Shown here piece after piece: positions 13,684 through 25,285 of a stretch of DNA of 64,000 nucleotides. How positions within the stretch are numbered: position 1 is the first letter of the stretch; the number at the start of each line of letters is the position of its first letter. Where the stretch lies: the NCBI RefSeq assembly GCF_950023065.1, contig NC_088677.1, positions 66,117,469 to 66,181,468 of the forward strand, written 5' to 3'. Origin of the DNA: Planococcus citri (Eukaryota > Arthropoda > Insecta > Hemiptera > Pseudococcidae). Made by a program: the position numbers and the translations under genes. The notes below the pieces were generated by a model. The model was not told the DNA's origin, did no database searches, and worked only from the letters and a program-made list of their open reading frames with translations.

Positions 13684-15150
13684 TTTTATCACCTTTACTT
13701 TTATTCTTTATTATGAAATTTCTCATAAATCCACTCATATTGAATTCGATTTTAAAAAAAAATCAAAAACAGCACTGAACCGATGCACCAGAAAAAGGAA
13801 TCATAGGGGTCATCATGATTGTGACCGCATTTTTCGTGACAGTCATGATCTTATGTGACCATTTGTGACCTTTTTTAACCTTATTAACGGCGGAAGCGGC
13901 AAAATTGTTGATATTTGTCGAGTTTTTGGGCTCAAACGAACTAGGTGATTCATGATGTGTCAGCCTTATTGTAGGCTATCTCATATTATGGGACAATTTG
14001 TGACCTTTTGTGACCTTATGCGAGTGTGATTTGAAAAAAAATAAAAATTTTGAACTTCAAAGAACAATAATTCTGCCTGTCTATATCTAAAAAATGCCAC
14101 TGCCCAAAAATCACTGATGATGAAAATTTTTTAAAAAAGTATCGAGTAATTTACAAATTTTGTCATTTTTAGCCAAATGTTTGTTGAAAAATGATGTCTA
14201 TTTGCGGTAGGCCCGATTTTGAAAAAAAAAGGGTGGAGGGGGCAAAATTTTCGATATTTCTCGAGTTTTTGGGCTCATAACTAACTATAGATGATTCACG
14301 TTATGTCAGATTTTATGTACTTAGGTAAAAGTACATAGGTACTTGAATTTTCAATTTTTCGGTCTGGAAACTGTTCTAATGGTTCAGACGTTCAGAGATA
14401 AAACTATAATGAGGAAGGAAGTACTTCTAGGAACTAGAGTTGACCTTGGAATGGGGAGAGTCGAAAGTTGAAAATCAACAATTACAGAAAGGAGAATTTC
14501 GAATGTTTTTTTTTAAAACATTCATGTATACTTACGTCAGACTCACTGAAGAGTGGAAATTTTTGTTAAACTCAATTCTTAATTGACTCATTCAAAATTC
14601 ATAAACGATACTTCAAAAAAGAGCTGAATACTTTGATAGGAAATTTTATCACCTTTACTTTCATTCTTCATTATAAAATTTTACGTAAATCCACTCATAG
14701 GTATTGAATTATTTGATTAAAAAAAAAAAAAATCAAAAAGAGCACTGAACCGATGCACCAGAAAAAAGAATCATACAGGTCGATCATCATGATTGTGACC
14801 GCATTTTTCGTGACGGTCATGATCTTATGTGATCATGTGATCATTTGTGACCTTTTTTAACCTTATGTGACTGTGATTTGAGAAAAAAATGAACATTTCA
14901 AACGGCGGGAGGGGCAAAATTGTTGATATTTGTCAAGTATTTGGGCTCAAACGAACTAGGTGATTCATGATGTGTCAGATTTTATGTAGGTAGCTAGGTA
15001 CCTACTTGAATTTTCAAATTTTCAGTCTCGAAACTATTCTAATGGTTCAGACGATCAGAGATAAGACCCCCAGGAATGGAGTACTCTTAGGAACTAGAGT
15101 TGACCCCGGGAGTCGGGAGAGTCAATGTTGAAAATTACAAGAAGGTCATT
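13684..15150. repeat. Direct duplication of a ~0.5-0.8 kb block
   Basis: A block starting with TTTTATCACCTTTACTTT at about 13684 recurs at about 14643. Shared parts in the same order: GCACTGAACCGATGCACCAG (13772 and 14745), ATTGTGACCGCATTTTTCGT (13817 and 14791), and GGAACTAGAGTTGACC (about 14430 and 15090). A sub-block reading GATATTTGTCGAGTTTTTGG or close to it occurs three times (about 13910, 14255, 14920). The second copy is shorter, so one copy carries an insertion or the other a deletion. Confidence 0.75.
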
Positions 15151-15519
15151 TTTTTGAAGCGGCATTAGTGACATTACCTAATACCTACATCAGATGAAAT
15201 AAGACAATTACGAGTACCAACACCAAATTATTTCTAATTCATTCATAAATGAATAAAAATAGTTCCATCTCTCCATTCCTCCCGTCCGAAGGACGGGTAT
15301 TTTCTGCTTGTGAAGAATAAAACTCGTATTACAACATAGAGCACTTATAACCATGCATATGTCTCTTTGTTAACGCGAAAAACGTGCTTTTTTAAGTTGG
15401 AACTTTAGTCGCGTTGATGAAGATAGACGGATAATTATGTAGAGAACTTTTTATTTAGATAATATATGAGGTAAAGTTATAATTAATTAGATTAGAGGTA
15501 TATGCTTAAAAGGACGTAA

Positions 15520-17438
15520 TTAGGCACTTTGAATGTTACGTTTAGTGCAACGTAACCAGATACCACCTACGATACTGGTTGAGATCACATTGGATGTGTA
15601 TTTTAAAGGGAATTTCATCTTGGGCGATAATGTAAACTCGTAATGTCTCAGCAACATGGCCAATGCCAATTTCGAATGCATTTGGCCAAATCTCATTCCT
15701 AAAATTGAAAAAAATAGGTTTAGTTGAAAAATATGAAACATTTGAAAATTGTCATAGGAAGGGAAAGTTGAGTTGACCTAAGCATTTTCTTGGACCATCG
15801 CCGAATAAAAGATGGGCATAAGGGTGCCTGGCAGCTTTGGCTTCTTCACTAAAGTGCTCAGGATCAAAGGAATCCGGATTAGGGTAGTGTTCCGGATCGT
15901 GATTGAGCCCATAACGAGGAACGAACACAGTTATGCCTTTTTCAATGACGTAATCACTGTCGGGTATTTTGAAGTTTTCGTTACATTGCCTCAAAATTAT
16001 AGGCTGGCCAGGGTAGCTTCGGATGGTTTCTACAAAACAAGATTGCGTGAAAATGAGCCTTCCCATTGTTGAGGGAATCAAAAAGTGCTTGTATTGGGTT
16101 GAGTCATACCTGAGACCACCTGTTCCATGTATTTCATTTTATTTATGGCATCGTAGCCTATTTCTCCTTTATTGGCTTCGAAAGTTTCGTCGACTTCTTG
16201 TCTAAGTTTGTATTGAATATCTGGATTACGAGCCAATTCCAGTAAAGCTGTGCTTAGAGTGAGATTTTGAGTAGAGTATCCGGCGAAAAAGAAGGCAAAA
16301 CATTGAGCTGCGAGATTTTCTACTGAGACGTCTGTAAAAAGAGTTGAAAACGGAGAAATTATTTGCTGAACTTGGTATATGATTGTAATTTTGGATTCTG
16401 ATTCTCCCTCCCCCCCAATCATTTTTCAAGCATTGGAGAAGTCTAGGTACCTACCTATTTTTCGTGGACGATCTTTATCAGCCTGGTTGGCAGCTTCTTC
16501 TTCTCGTTTAACAGCAATCAACAGATCAATGAAGTCATTACGGACGATGTGATATTTTTCACGATACTTGATGGTTTCATCGACCAAACGAACGAAGTAT
16601 TGTACCGCATCCGGATCAAACATACGGACTTTGAATATCTTGCATAATTTCGGCGAAATGGCCAATAACAAGGAACGTAATTTGAAGTTGAAATGAGGCT
16701 CAACGATACGTTTACTCATTACTCTAAAATCGGCATCAGGATACAACAACGTATGAGCCCGAAATCCGAAAGCACAAGTGCTGATTACGTCAGTTCCTGT
16801 GGAAAATGAAATCCAAATTGATCAATCAGTCATAAACCTATCTACGTTTATCAACTTTCCACAAAGATGAGCTTACCATATCGAGCCACTACATCGGAAA
16901 TAAACACATCGACATTATCTTCAGCCGGTTTCTTTAAGACATCAACCAACTCAACGGCACATTCCTTCATCAAATCAACCATTAACCGGATCTTAGCCGG
17001 AGAAAAAGCCGGACTGAGTTTCTCTCTGAGTACTTTCCAAGCATCGCCGTGTAAATTAAATAAATGCAGTCTGAGTGGCTCCGAGCCATCGGCGTCGTTA
17101 TGACGGACGTGGAATTTTTGGAAATCCACCGTTAAAACATGTTTGACTATTTCTGGATCTCGTACGAGTAAAAATGGCCTTTGGAAATTATAATAGCCTC
17201 CGAAACGATGAGGAGCCAGTTGATTGTAGAGGTCGGCGTGGTATTCCTGGAACGAAGTTCGGTGCAGGATCAGGTCCAGATTGCTGCCGAAGATTAGCGA
17301 TTTCGGTTTCACGTAGGGTACTTTACGATCTTCCCAGTATTGGTAGCATCTTTTCAGGTAGAAATATGCTAAGATCACCACTGTGGTGAGAAGGCCCACG
17401 AAATTGGTGAAAGTAAAGATGCTGGCGAGATCAGTCAT
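15520..17438 (-). CDS. Cytochrome P450, CYP3 clan (CYP6-like), CYP-2, 518 aa
   Basis: ER-anchored monooxygenase. Exons in coding order: 17438-16877, 16796-16455, 16331-16110, 16029-15778, 15698-15520; in frame throughout, 518 aa. The donor after exon 4 is GTCAAC, a weak but GT-type site; the acceptors are regular. Motifs: N-terminal membrane anchor, helix C WKVLR, I-helix AGYSTQN (Thr about 322 kept, but the usual acidic residue before it is Ser), K-helix ETIR (376-379), FDPEHF, and heme signature FGDGPRKCLG (Cys 458). All introns are under 130 bp. The gene has the same five-exon plan as CYP-1, and exons 3 and 4 have identical lengths (222 and 252 nt), which supports origin by tandem duplication. 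The changed acidic residue in the I-helix may alter proton delivery; otherwise an active enzyme is expected. Confidence 0.94.
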
Positions 17439-20400
17439 GGTCTGTGTGGGGACAAAATGAAATGGATTATGGTTTGGAGAAGATGATTTTTTTCAAATTG
17501 AAAGTATTATTTTTTAAATTTGAATTTTTTCAAATTTTCAAAATGAAATTTAAAAAAAATGAAAATGGATTACTCTTTTTAAATTTTGGCTCGCGAGGGG
17601 GGGGGGCTAAATGACCCTCTACTGGAGAACGTTTTTGTTCAAGTTTTGATTACAATCACATTTTGAGAGGCAGTTTCAATTGAATTAAAATAAATTGATT
17701 TTTTGATGTCCAAATAATTTGAAAAATTCCATAAAATTTTGAAAAGTACGAATAGGTGGCTATAATTTTGAGAATATTTCGATCGAAGATCTCCAAAAGT
17801 ACAAAAATCCATTTTCATTTCCCCAAATTTCATGAATGTTTTTTTAAAAAATTGGTCCACTTTTTTTTGAATGAAAGACTGTAATATTTTTTCATCTTGT
17901 TTTCGTAAAATTTTTAGGTCAAGTATTTTGAAAATTATGAAATCTGTCTCCAAGCTCCATCAGAAAAATGAGGAGAATCAGTGGCTGAATGACATCATGG
18001 TAGAGATCACTTTTTCAGTGTTGCCAATTTCATATATTTTATGCTAGATTTGGAGAAATAAAACCGTCTCTTTCAGAGACTGCAAACTGCAAGATTTTGT
18101 TCGTGAAAAAATATCTGCCAAAAATTTTACGAAAATATATAATCATTTTGTAGATTTTGTTGGCTCTAGTTTTCTTACAATTCTCTCGCAGGAGGAAAAA
18201 ATACCCAAAAAAATCCTAAAAGTTTGAAAAAATCGTTGACCTTTTAATCTATTCAATTTTTTTGTAAATTTTTTGGATTTGGCATTGACATTGACACCAT
18301 TGACCATGTTCACAAAAGTGAAGGCCAAAAGAAATCGATGCATTGAAAAAACTTATCTCTAGGTACACTTTTGTAAACTCGTTTAAAATTTTAATTTTTT
18401 TTGAAAACATTTTTTTAAAAAATATTTGCTGAGAATTATTTTAAAATTAAAAAAAAAATCAATAGGTGATTTCCAACTGAAAATTTTCTGAAAATTGGGC
18501 TCTGAACCTTTCAAAAAATTAATTGTTTTAAATTACATTTCGATTCATTTAATAAAATTTGAAAAATGCATTCCAATTTATGCATAATACTTACTCTAAA
18601 CTATAAAAAGGTAACATAAAACGTAGAAAAATCAATTAAGCTTAAAAATTTTCTAAACCGAACTAGATGACAGCTTGAAACGAAATATAAAACGATTCGC
18701 TCGCGAAGTCACCAAAGACATTTATTTTTACGATTAAAAAATATATACGAGTGATAACATCGTCGTGTTTTTCGTACAATATTCGTGCTAAGGTGGGTCG
18801 CCATTTTTCAAATCGTTGCTGGGTATTCCATTAATTACTTTGATAGCGAAAAGAACAAGGTGCTTTTTCGAAATATGGAGTAATTTTTAAACTTCGTCGT
18901 ATTCTTGTACCTTACTTGTTGTTTTTTCCCCATAGATTATAAAATACATATACGAACAATGGACATAGATATTCAGGTGTTTGATAATAACACGTGGTAA
19001 AACTTTCGCCGATATTATTTTTATTTTTTTTTTAATATCTCGAGGGAAAATTTTCGGTGGCTAATTTTAAAAAAATAGGACACGTGACGAGATATCTGTA
19101 TAACGTTGGCAACGTTGCTTATGAGACATCGTCAAGTTTGAATGTTGAAAAATCTTACCGAAGTGGGGCCTGTGGGTAAGAAAAATGGTCTGATGAAGGC
19201 TATACACCTATTTTCTTTTACGTTTGAACGTACTCATACTGTTGTGTAGGTAGTAGGTAGAGGTACATATGCATAATATCTATTGAAATTTTCAGAATTT
19301 TTCAATACATTGTATTATCAAATTCTACCTATATGACAAGCAGCTGTATTTTTTCGTTACAAGCACACATACTTATGATTACTGAAAAATGTATTCGAAC
19401 GAAATTTAACAATGAAGGTGATAACGAGGTACTGCGCCATGTGATAAATGTACTGTAATTTACAAAGGTTTATGACTTTGGTGGCGATAAGTACATCTAC
19501 ATATACTACAATATTGTGAGTCATTTGTATGTTCTATGTTGGTAAGGTACTAAAAATGTGTCTTTTACATGACTTTGGTATTGCACCATTTGAATAAATA
19601 CCTATATTCACTCGTTCTTTCTTTATGTGTAATTCAATTTAGAATGGTTATTATTGGTGGGTTACCTGTATTGAGGGAATAGGTACCGTACCTCACCTCT
19701 ACCTTCCTGTATAGGAAAAATTGATTTTTTTAGTCTCTCGGTTTAGTATTCGACGATTTTATTTGATTGAAACTTTTTAACACGACGAAAAATTGAACTC
19801 ATATTTCGAGTCGAAGTACCTAAGTACATTTTTAAATTACCTACCTACTATTTTGAGCTTACGTATTCATCTATATAATAATGGTGCTACCTTTTTATGT
19901 GTCTTGAAAACAGCGCATATTTCCACCTACGTGTACCAGTTGATTTTTTGTCTTCGTCTTCGATGTATTCTGAAGATAAAAGTTGGTAAAATTCTCAACA
20001 AAAAAAAAGAAGGAAAAAAAGCATAGATCGATGTATGTAGATGTCTTTAAAATGAATCAAAACTCATTACATATTATGATGAATTGAAAATTATGGAAAT
20101 TCAAATAACGAATAGCTGTTGTATGATCAAAAAAATCGTTTATTAAAATTGAAAAATATGACCTAGGTACATTTTTTCTGATTTTTTGGCATTTATACAA
20201 CCAATGAGTACAATTTTTCCACCAAAACAATAGCTTAACTCGTAAGAAGAAATTGTTTTTAAAAAGTTACCTACCTAAAAAAAACAGCCAAAAAACAAAA
20301 AAATGACTTACGTTCTTGTAACTTTGAAAATAATCTGTTTTTATACAAATTTTTCTATTTGATGAATTATTTATTACGATTAAAGCATTTTTTCTGATGC

Positions 20401-20493
20401 AGTTCCACAAGATTTGGGATTAATAATAGTTTTAAATTAAATTGAAAACCATTTTTAGAATAAAGCAATCATTATCGAATCCATTAATCACAA
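17439..20493. other. 3-kb intergenic region upstream of CYP-2
   Basis: It contains the promoter of CYP-2 at its left edge. No coding exon is supported. The sequence is AT-rich, with a G10 run near 17598 and many TACCTA motifs at 19240-19700. I see no transposon protein or RNA gene. Confidence 0.55.
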
Positions 20494-23400
20494 TTATAAA
20501 ACTTTTTTAGAGTTTTCTCTCGGTATAAATTGTAATTTCACCTTCTCCACCTCGGTGGTCAATTTATTCGGCATAAAAACGAATTCAAAATCGTTTTCTG
20601 GCAATAGTGAAACGGAATATCGCTTGAATATGGTCATGGTAGCTGCTTTGATCATGAGAATGGAAAATCTTTCGCCTGAAAGAAAAAAAGTGGAAAACAT
20701 TAATGCAAGAAAACACATAATTGATGGTATCTGTAAAAAGCACGAAATTCAGCCATGCGAAGGAACGATTTTTTTTCTATTTTCTATTTTTAAAAGGTCT
20801 ACTTAGAGAAAGCCACGAAGAAGTTGACATTTTCAAGGTGACCAGCTTAGTTTTTGAAAACTTGCTGTTTTTCATAAACCCCATTGTGGAGCTTATTTAA
20901 GTTGACTAGTTTGCAGTTCTGGAAGTTTCAGGGAAAAATTTGAATTTTTATCAACACATTTCATTTTTTTGGTCATTAGTTTTGTCTGATTTTTCTAACG
21001 CCAAAAGAAAGAAGATGAGAGGCAGATTTAAAATTTTTGAGTCTTTGGGTAGAATGAAAAATTTCAGCCTCTCCCCCCCCCCTCCTTCCCAAAAAATGCG
21101 CAAATTTTTGACTTTTTTTCAAATTTTCTTTGTATTTTTGAAAAACCAAAACAGAAGCAAAATCAAAAAATACTGTTCAACATAAATTTAAAGGGGGTGG
21201 GAGGAGGAAGGGGTAATAATGTAATCTAATTTGTCAAGAAATTTCTCGCCATTGCTACTTTTTTGAATTTTGATGGATAAGAAATTTTGAAAAATAACTC
21301 GAAGAAAATTATTTAGCATTTGAAAAGAGAAATTAATTTTGGAAATTTTCTTTTGATGAACTTGCATTCCCTGTAGTTTTTCAAATTTGGAATTCGGCAA
21401 TTATTTTTTTTTCACCAAACCGTAACAATTCTCTTTAATTTAACCTTAGGTATATTGCCTGGGAGAAGTTCAACCGATAAATTCTAAGCATTTTCATGAG
21501 AAAAGTTGAACTACGTAAACAATCAAGAAATTATGATTTTTGAAAAAAAAAAGAATTCAACTGATCACTCATTTTGAAAATTGCAGAGGTTCCTTAATTT
21601 CCTCCAAAAGATTATGCTCAATTCCAAAGTCTGCAAATTTACAGATGTAGACGGAAACAAAAATTCACTCATGTTAAATTCATGTTCATAAAATTACATA
21701 GTGGTATATCGCTGATTGCAAGAGAGATTCCGATTAAACAACCACTCAAAAAAAATTTCCATTGAGATTTCCACTTTTCTCGAAAAATTTTAACCATTTT
21801 GTACAGGTCACATGTTACAACAGACAAAAATAAGCCCCCACAGAATTGAAAATTCCATCGAAAAAAACACCTACACGAACACGATGAATTTTCCACCAAA
21901 ACTAAAACCAAGTTGATGGAACTTTGCCGTAAAATTTTATCATCTAAACATTTTCATATAAAAATCACAAAAAAAAATTAATATGTACTCGTTACTCTAC
22001 TTCGAAAAAAGATTCGTTGGTATCCTTTCTTTATTTAGCAACTTTGACAACTCACAAGAAAAATTTTTACATTCCAAAAAAAATGGAATAAAATAGGGTG
22101 AAATAACGTCGAAGTTTTCGATTTTGATCGAATTTAATTTTGGAATTTTAGGAAATTCGGTGGAAACTTGAAAACTTATGCTGTTTCTATGCAGCATCCG
22201 AATTTTTCAACATAAAAAAAATTCATTTCAGAAGATTCCTAGACTTATGGAAAATATATCAATTTGAATTGTCGATCTGAAACTTACATCTCAGTTTCTT
22301 CTTCAAATTCCAAAATGAAATTTTCAACTAAATAATTTTCAAAACATTTGTGCTTTTTCTCTTCGCACGAAATTTCATTTTATTCGAAGCAGAAATGATT
22401 TTTTTAAATTTAGAAATATCAAAATTTTCTCAGTTCTCAACACATTTTCAAAAAATATGTAGATCATTTTCATCATTTTTCCCCTAAAATTTCAATTCCA
22501 AAATAATGATAAAATTTTTTGTGAGCTGTCAAAGTTGAAACAGAGGATTGAAATTTCATATTTTTTTGGTAAATTCAATTTTTTCTTTGCGGGTCTAACG
22601 ACAACAATTGATAAACTTTTCAGTTCATTTATCAACTTGGCTTTTTGTTTCTGTCAATCCCTCTAAATTTGGTTTTGGAAACCAACATAATCTTTTGAAC
22701 AAAATTAAGGAAAATCCTCACTTTTAAAATTCAATCTTTTTGCAGGATTTAAAAAACAAGATTCGTCGATTTCTCATTTTTTTTTTTTTTTTGATATAGT
22801 CAGATTTCAAGTGTGGTTGCGGTGAGCAATGAGGAGGGCTGAGTCACAAAGATGAAATTTTCATTACATTATTTTGAAATCTACTTGCAGCAGCAGTCCC
22901 CTATCATTCAGCTTTATGTTTTTTTGATTGGGAGAGAATAAGGGATGAAGAGGGATGGGGTAATGTTTGTGTTTAGTCGCGATTCATCTTTTTCAAGGGT
23001 GCAAAAAAATATGAAAAATCAAGGAATTTCTATATTGGTGATTAGGTGACAGTAGATATTTTTTTTCATACTTTGGACTGTTCTCGTCTTATTTTCTGAT
23101 CAGAGTGTTAATTTTTGGTGGGCACGTTGACTTCAAAATCGAAAATTTGTTCTCCTTTCCTATTCTATAGCCCTAAGTGAGGATGAGGAATCACATTTTG
23201 AGATAAGAGTAAAAAAGATGGTCTTACCAATGCAATATCTAGGTCCAGCTCCAAAAGGCATATAGACATAAGGATGACGCGACGCTTTATTTTCTTCGTT
23301 GAATCGTTCGGGATCGAATTTCTCAGGATCTGGGTAATATTGAGGATCGTGATGAAGTCCGCTGGTAGAAATCACAACCGCAGTGCCTTTTTCAATAACG

Positions 23401-24900
23401 AAACCATCGGGAAGAGAGCAAGTCTTGGTGCAACGTCGAGAAAAAGAGCCTATGATGCAGTATTTTCTCATAGTTTCTGCAAAAATTGGCCAAAGAAGTC
23501 GTTAAAAATGAAGAAATACATACATATGTACCGTACACGAGTGGTAGCCTAAGGATGGCCTTTGAAAAGGCAGTTGATGATGACCAAAATACCTGCGATA
23601 ACTTTATTAAGGTAGGGTGTATCTTGAGCCATTTCGTAGTCGAGTTTGCCTCCGGATTGTTCATAAGCTGCGTCTATCTCTTTGAGCAATTTTTCTCGCA
23701 TTTCAGGGTGTTTGGCTATTTCGTAGAATAGAAAGCTTATGGCGCTAGCTGTTGTGGTGAAACCAGCCATAATGTAGAGGATGCCGTGAGCCAAAGTTTT
23801 ATCTACCGTCCATTTGGAGTCTGAAAAAAGTACAAAATAAGAGCGTGTCGAACTTTTGTGGGGTTTAAATTTTATTCTACCTAATTTGAAAAATTAAAAA
23901 AATATTTAGAAGCGGTGAGTGGCGGGTATTATTATCAAAGTTCATAATCGACCTTGTAATGACCTTGTTGCTGCCTGTCCGAGTATGGTTCACGAAATTT
24001 CCGATAGATGACGTAAATTATTTGAAAAGAATATGTTACAATCAGTTAATGATTTTAATATGACAATCACTTACCATCATTCGCTTTCATCAAAGTCATG
24101 AAAGCTTGCAAGAAATCATTCCTATTGATATTATTGTCTTCTCTGTGTTTGATACAATCCAGTACAATCCTCTTGAAAAAATCTCTCGAGTACTTTCCAT
24201 AAGCCGAAGACGTGACGTAATGTCTTACCGTTGATGGTAAAATGAAGAAGAAATTTGCCAATTTTTTCGAAACATTGGACCCACCTCTGATTAAGCCGGC
24301 CATTTTCATAAAAATCTCACACCCGTTTTCCATCTTATTCACCTTTAGGCCGTAAGTACAGGTGAATATAACGTTCATTATGAACAATCTCAACACTCCG
24401 ATAACGTCAACGGTCTGCTCTTTGGATATATTTATGGTTTTATCCATTTCATCGGCACATTCGGCGATCAATTCGAACATAAATTTCAATTTACCCGAAC
24501 TGAATCCAGGCGTAAGTTTGGCTCTAGTGTCTTTCCACTCTTTACCTTCCAAATTAAAAATGAAATGAGTCAAAGGATCGGTCTTAGTGAAAAATAACTT
24601 CTCGCGGCTGGAAAAACTATCGAATTCTTTGGTCAACACGTGTTTGATGTAATCTGGATCTCGTATCATCATCTTGAGCGGCATAACGCTGTATCCTCCG
24701 TATTTGTGCGGAGCCAAGTCATCGTATATGTCTTTGAAGTACTGGAAACGCGATTTTCCTCTTATTAGCCAATCCAATTCACTACTCAAGAAATTCTGTT
24801 TCAAACAAGGAACTCCGCGACGTTCCCAGTAGCGTAATTTATGTTGCAGGATTCGATACAGGATCAGAATCACTGCGCAGAAGAACACCACGATGTACAT
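20494..24900 (-). CDS. Cytochrome P450, CYP3 clan (CYP6-like), CYP-3, 494 aa, with distant last exon
   Basis: ER-anchored monooxygenase. Exons in coding order: 24900-24075, 23820-23593, 23476-23228, 20675-20494. The last exon is 2.55 kb away, but it has a good acceptor, fits the phase (G plus GC gives Gly) and restores the C-terminus (GERFSILMIKAATM), giving 494 aa. The usual intron between exons 1 and 2 is missing, so the first exon is a fusion of the two. Motifs: short N-terminal anchor, WKDTR, I-helix AGFTTTAS (Thr about 298), K-helix ETMR (352-355), FDPERF, and heme signature FGAGPRYCIG (Cys 433). The segment after the K-helix (KYCIIGSFSRRCTKTC) has more cysteines than its neighbours and lacks the usual proline after KY. 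The distant last exon could be mistaken for a pseudogene fragment; the frame match argues against that. Confidence 0.88.
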
Positions 24901-25285
24901 TTTGTTTGCTTTTTCTTTCTCTGTGTCAGTGTTTTTCGATACTTCTTATTGGAAAGAATACGCACCTGTTTAACTCGAATACCTTGAATGAATGACGTTT
25001 TGTGATATGACATTTTGCGATAAAATGTTGTAAGTATCGTTAAATGTGTATACGTCAATTGTTCAACGTGTGTGTCTCTTTACTGTAAAAGGTACATGTT
25101 TTAAGGCATAGACACGATCGGCCTTGGCAGGAAACATAACTGGGTATCTAATTTCCAATCAGTGCGTAGTTGAAAGGCAACGAGAATTTGAAAAATAATT
25201 TATTATAGGTACATTTTTGTTCAAGGATTAACAAAAAAATATAAATATTTTGTATTTTTAAACTGCACGTAGAAGAAAAATTCCA
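24901..25285. promoter_or_regulatory. Short intergenic spacer holding the CYP-3 promoter and CYP-4 3' end
   Basis: It is 385 bp between the stop of CYP-4 and the ATG of CYP-3 on the same strand. On the coding strand it contains ACGTCATTCA about 93 bp upstream of the CYP-3 ATG (around 24993), which resembles a bZIP half site found also upstream of CYP-7. No TATA box is certain. Confidence 0.35.

Larger units (their letters stand above)
8260..15519. other. 7.3-kb intergenic region, repeat-rich, between CYP-1 and CYP-2
   Basis: No exon with support was found on either strand. It contains runs of C (around 9017 and 10794-10807) and G (around 11273 and 11763), stretches of C/T-rich sequence at 9170-9350, an imperfect inverted repeat at 13029-13455 and a direct duplication at 13684-15150. 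Open frames up to 135 codons exist but have low-complexity composition and no recognisable domain. Confidence 0.6.

Noticed and set aside
20494..20675. Isolated P450 C-terminal exon as a pseudogene fragment
   Set aside because: Its acceptor and phase join exactly to the upstream CYP-3 heme exon and restore a full-length protein. The same holds for 25286-25458, 31103-31275 and 44103-44272.
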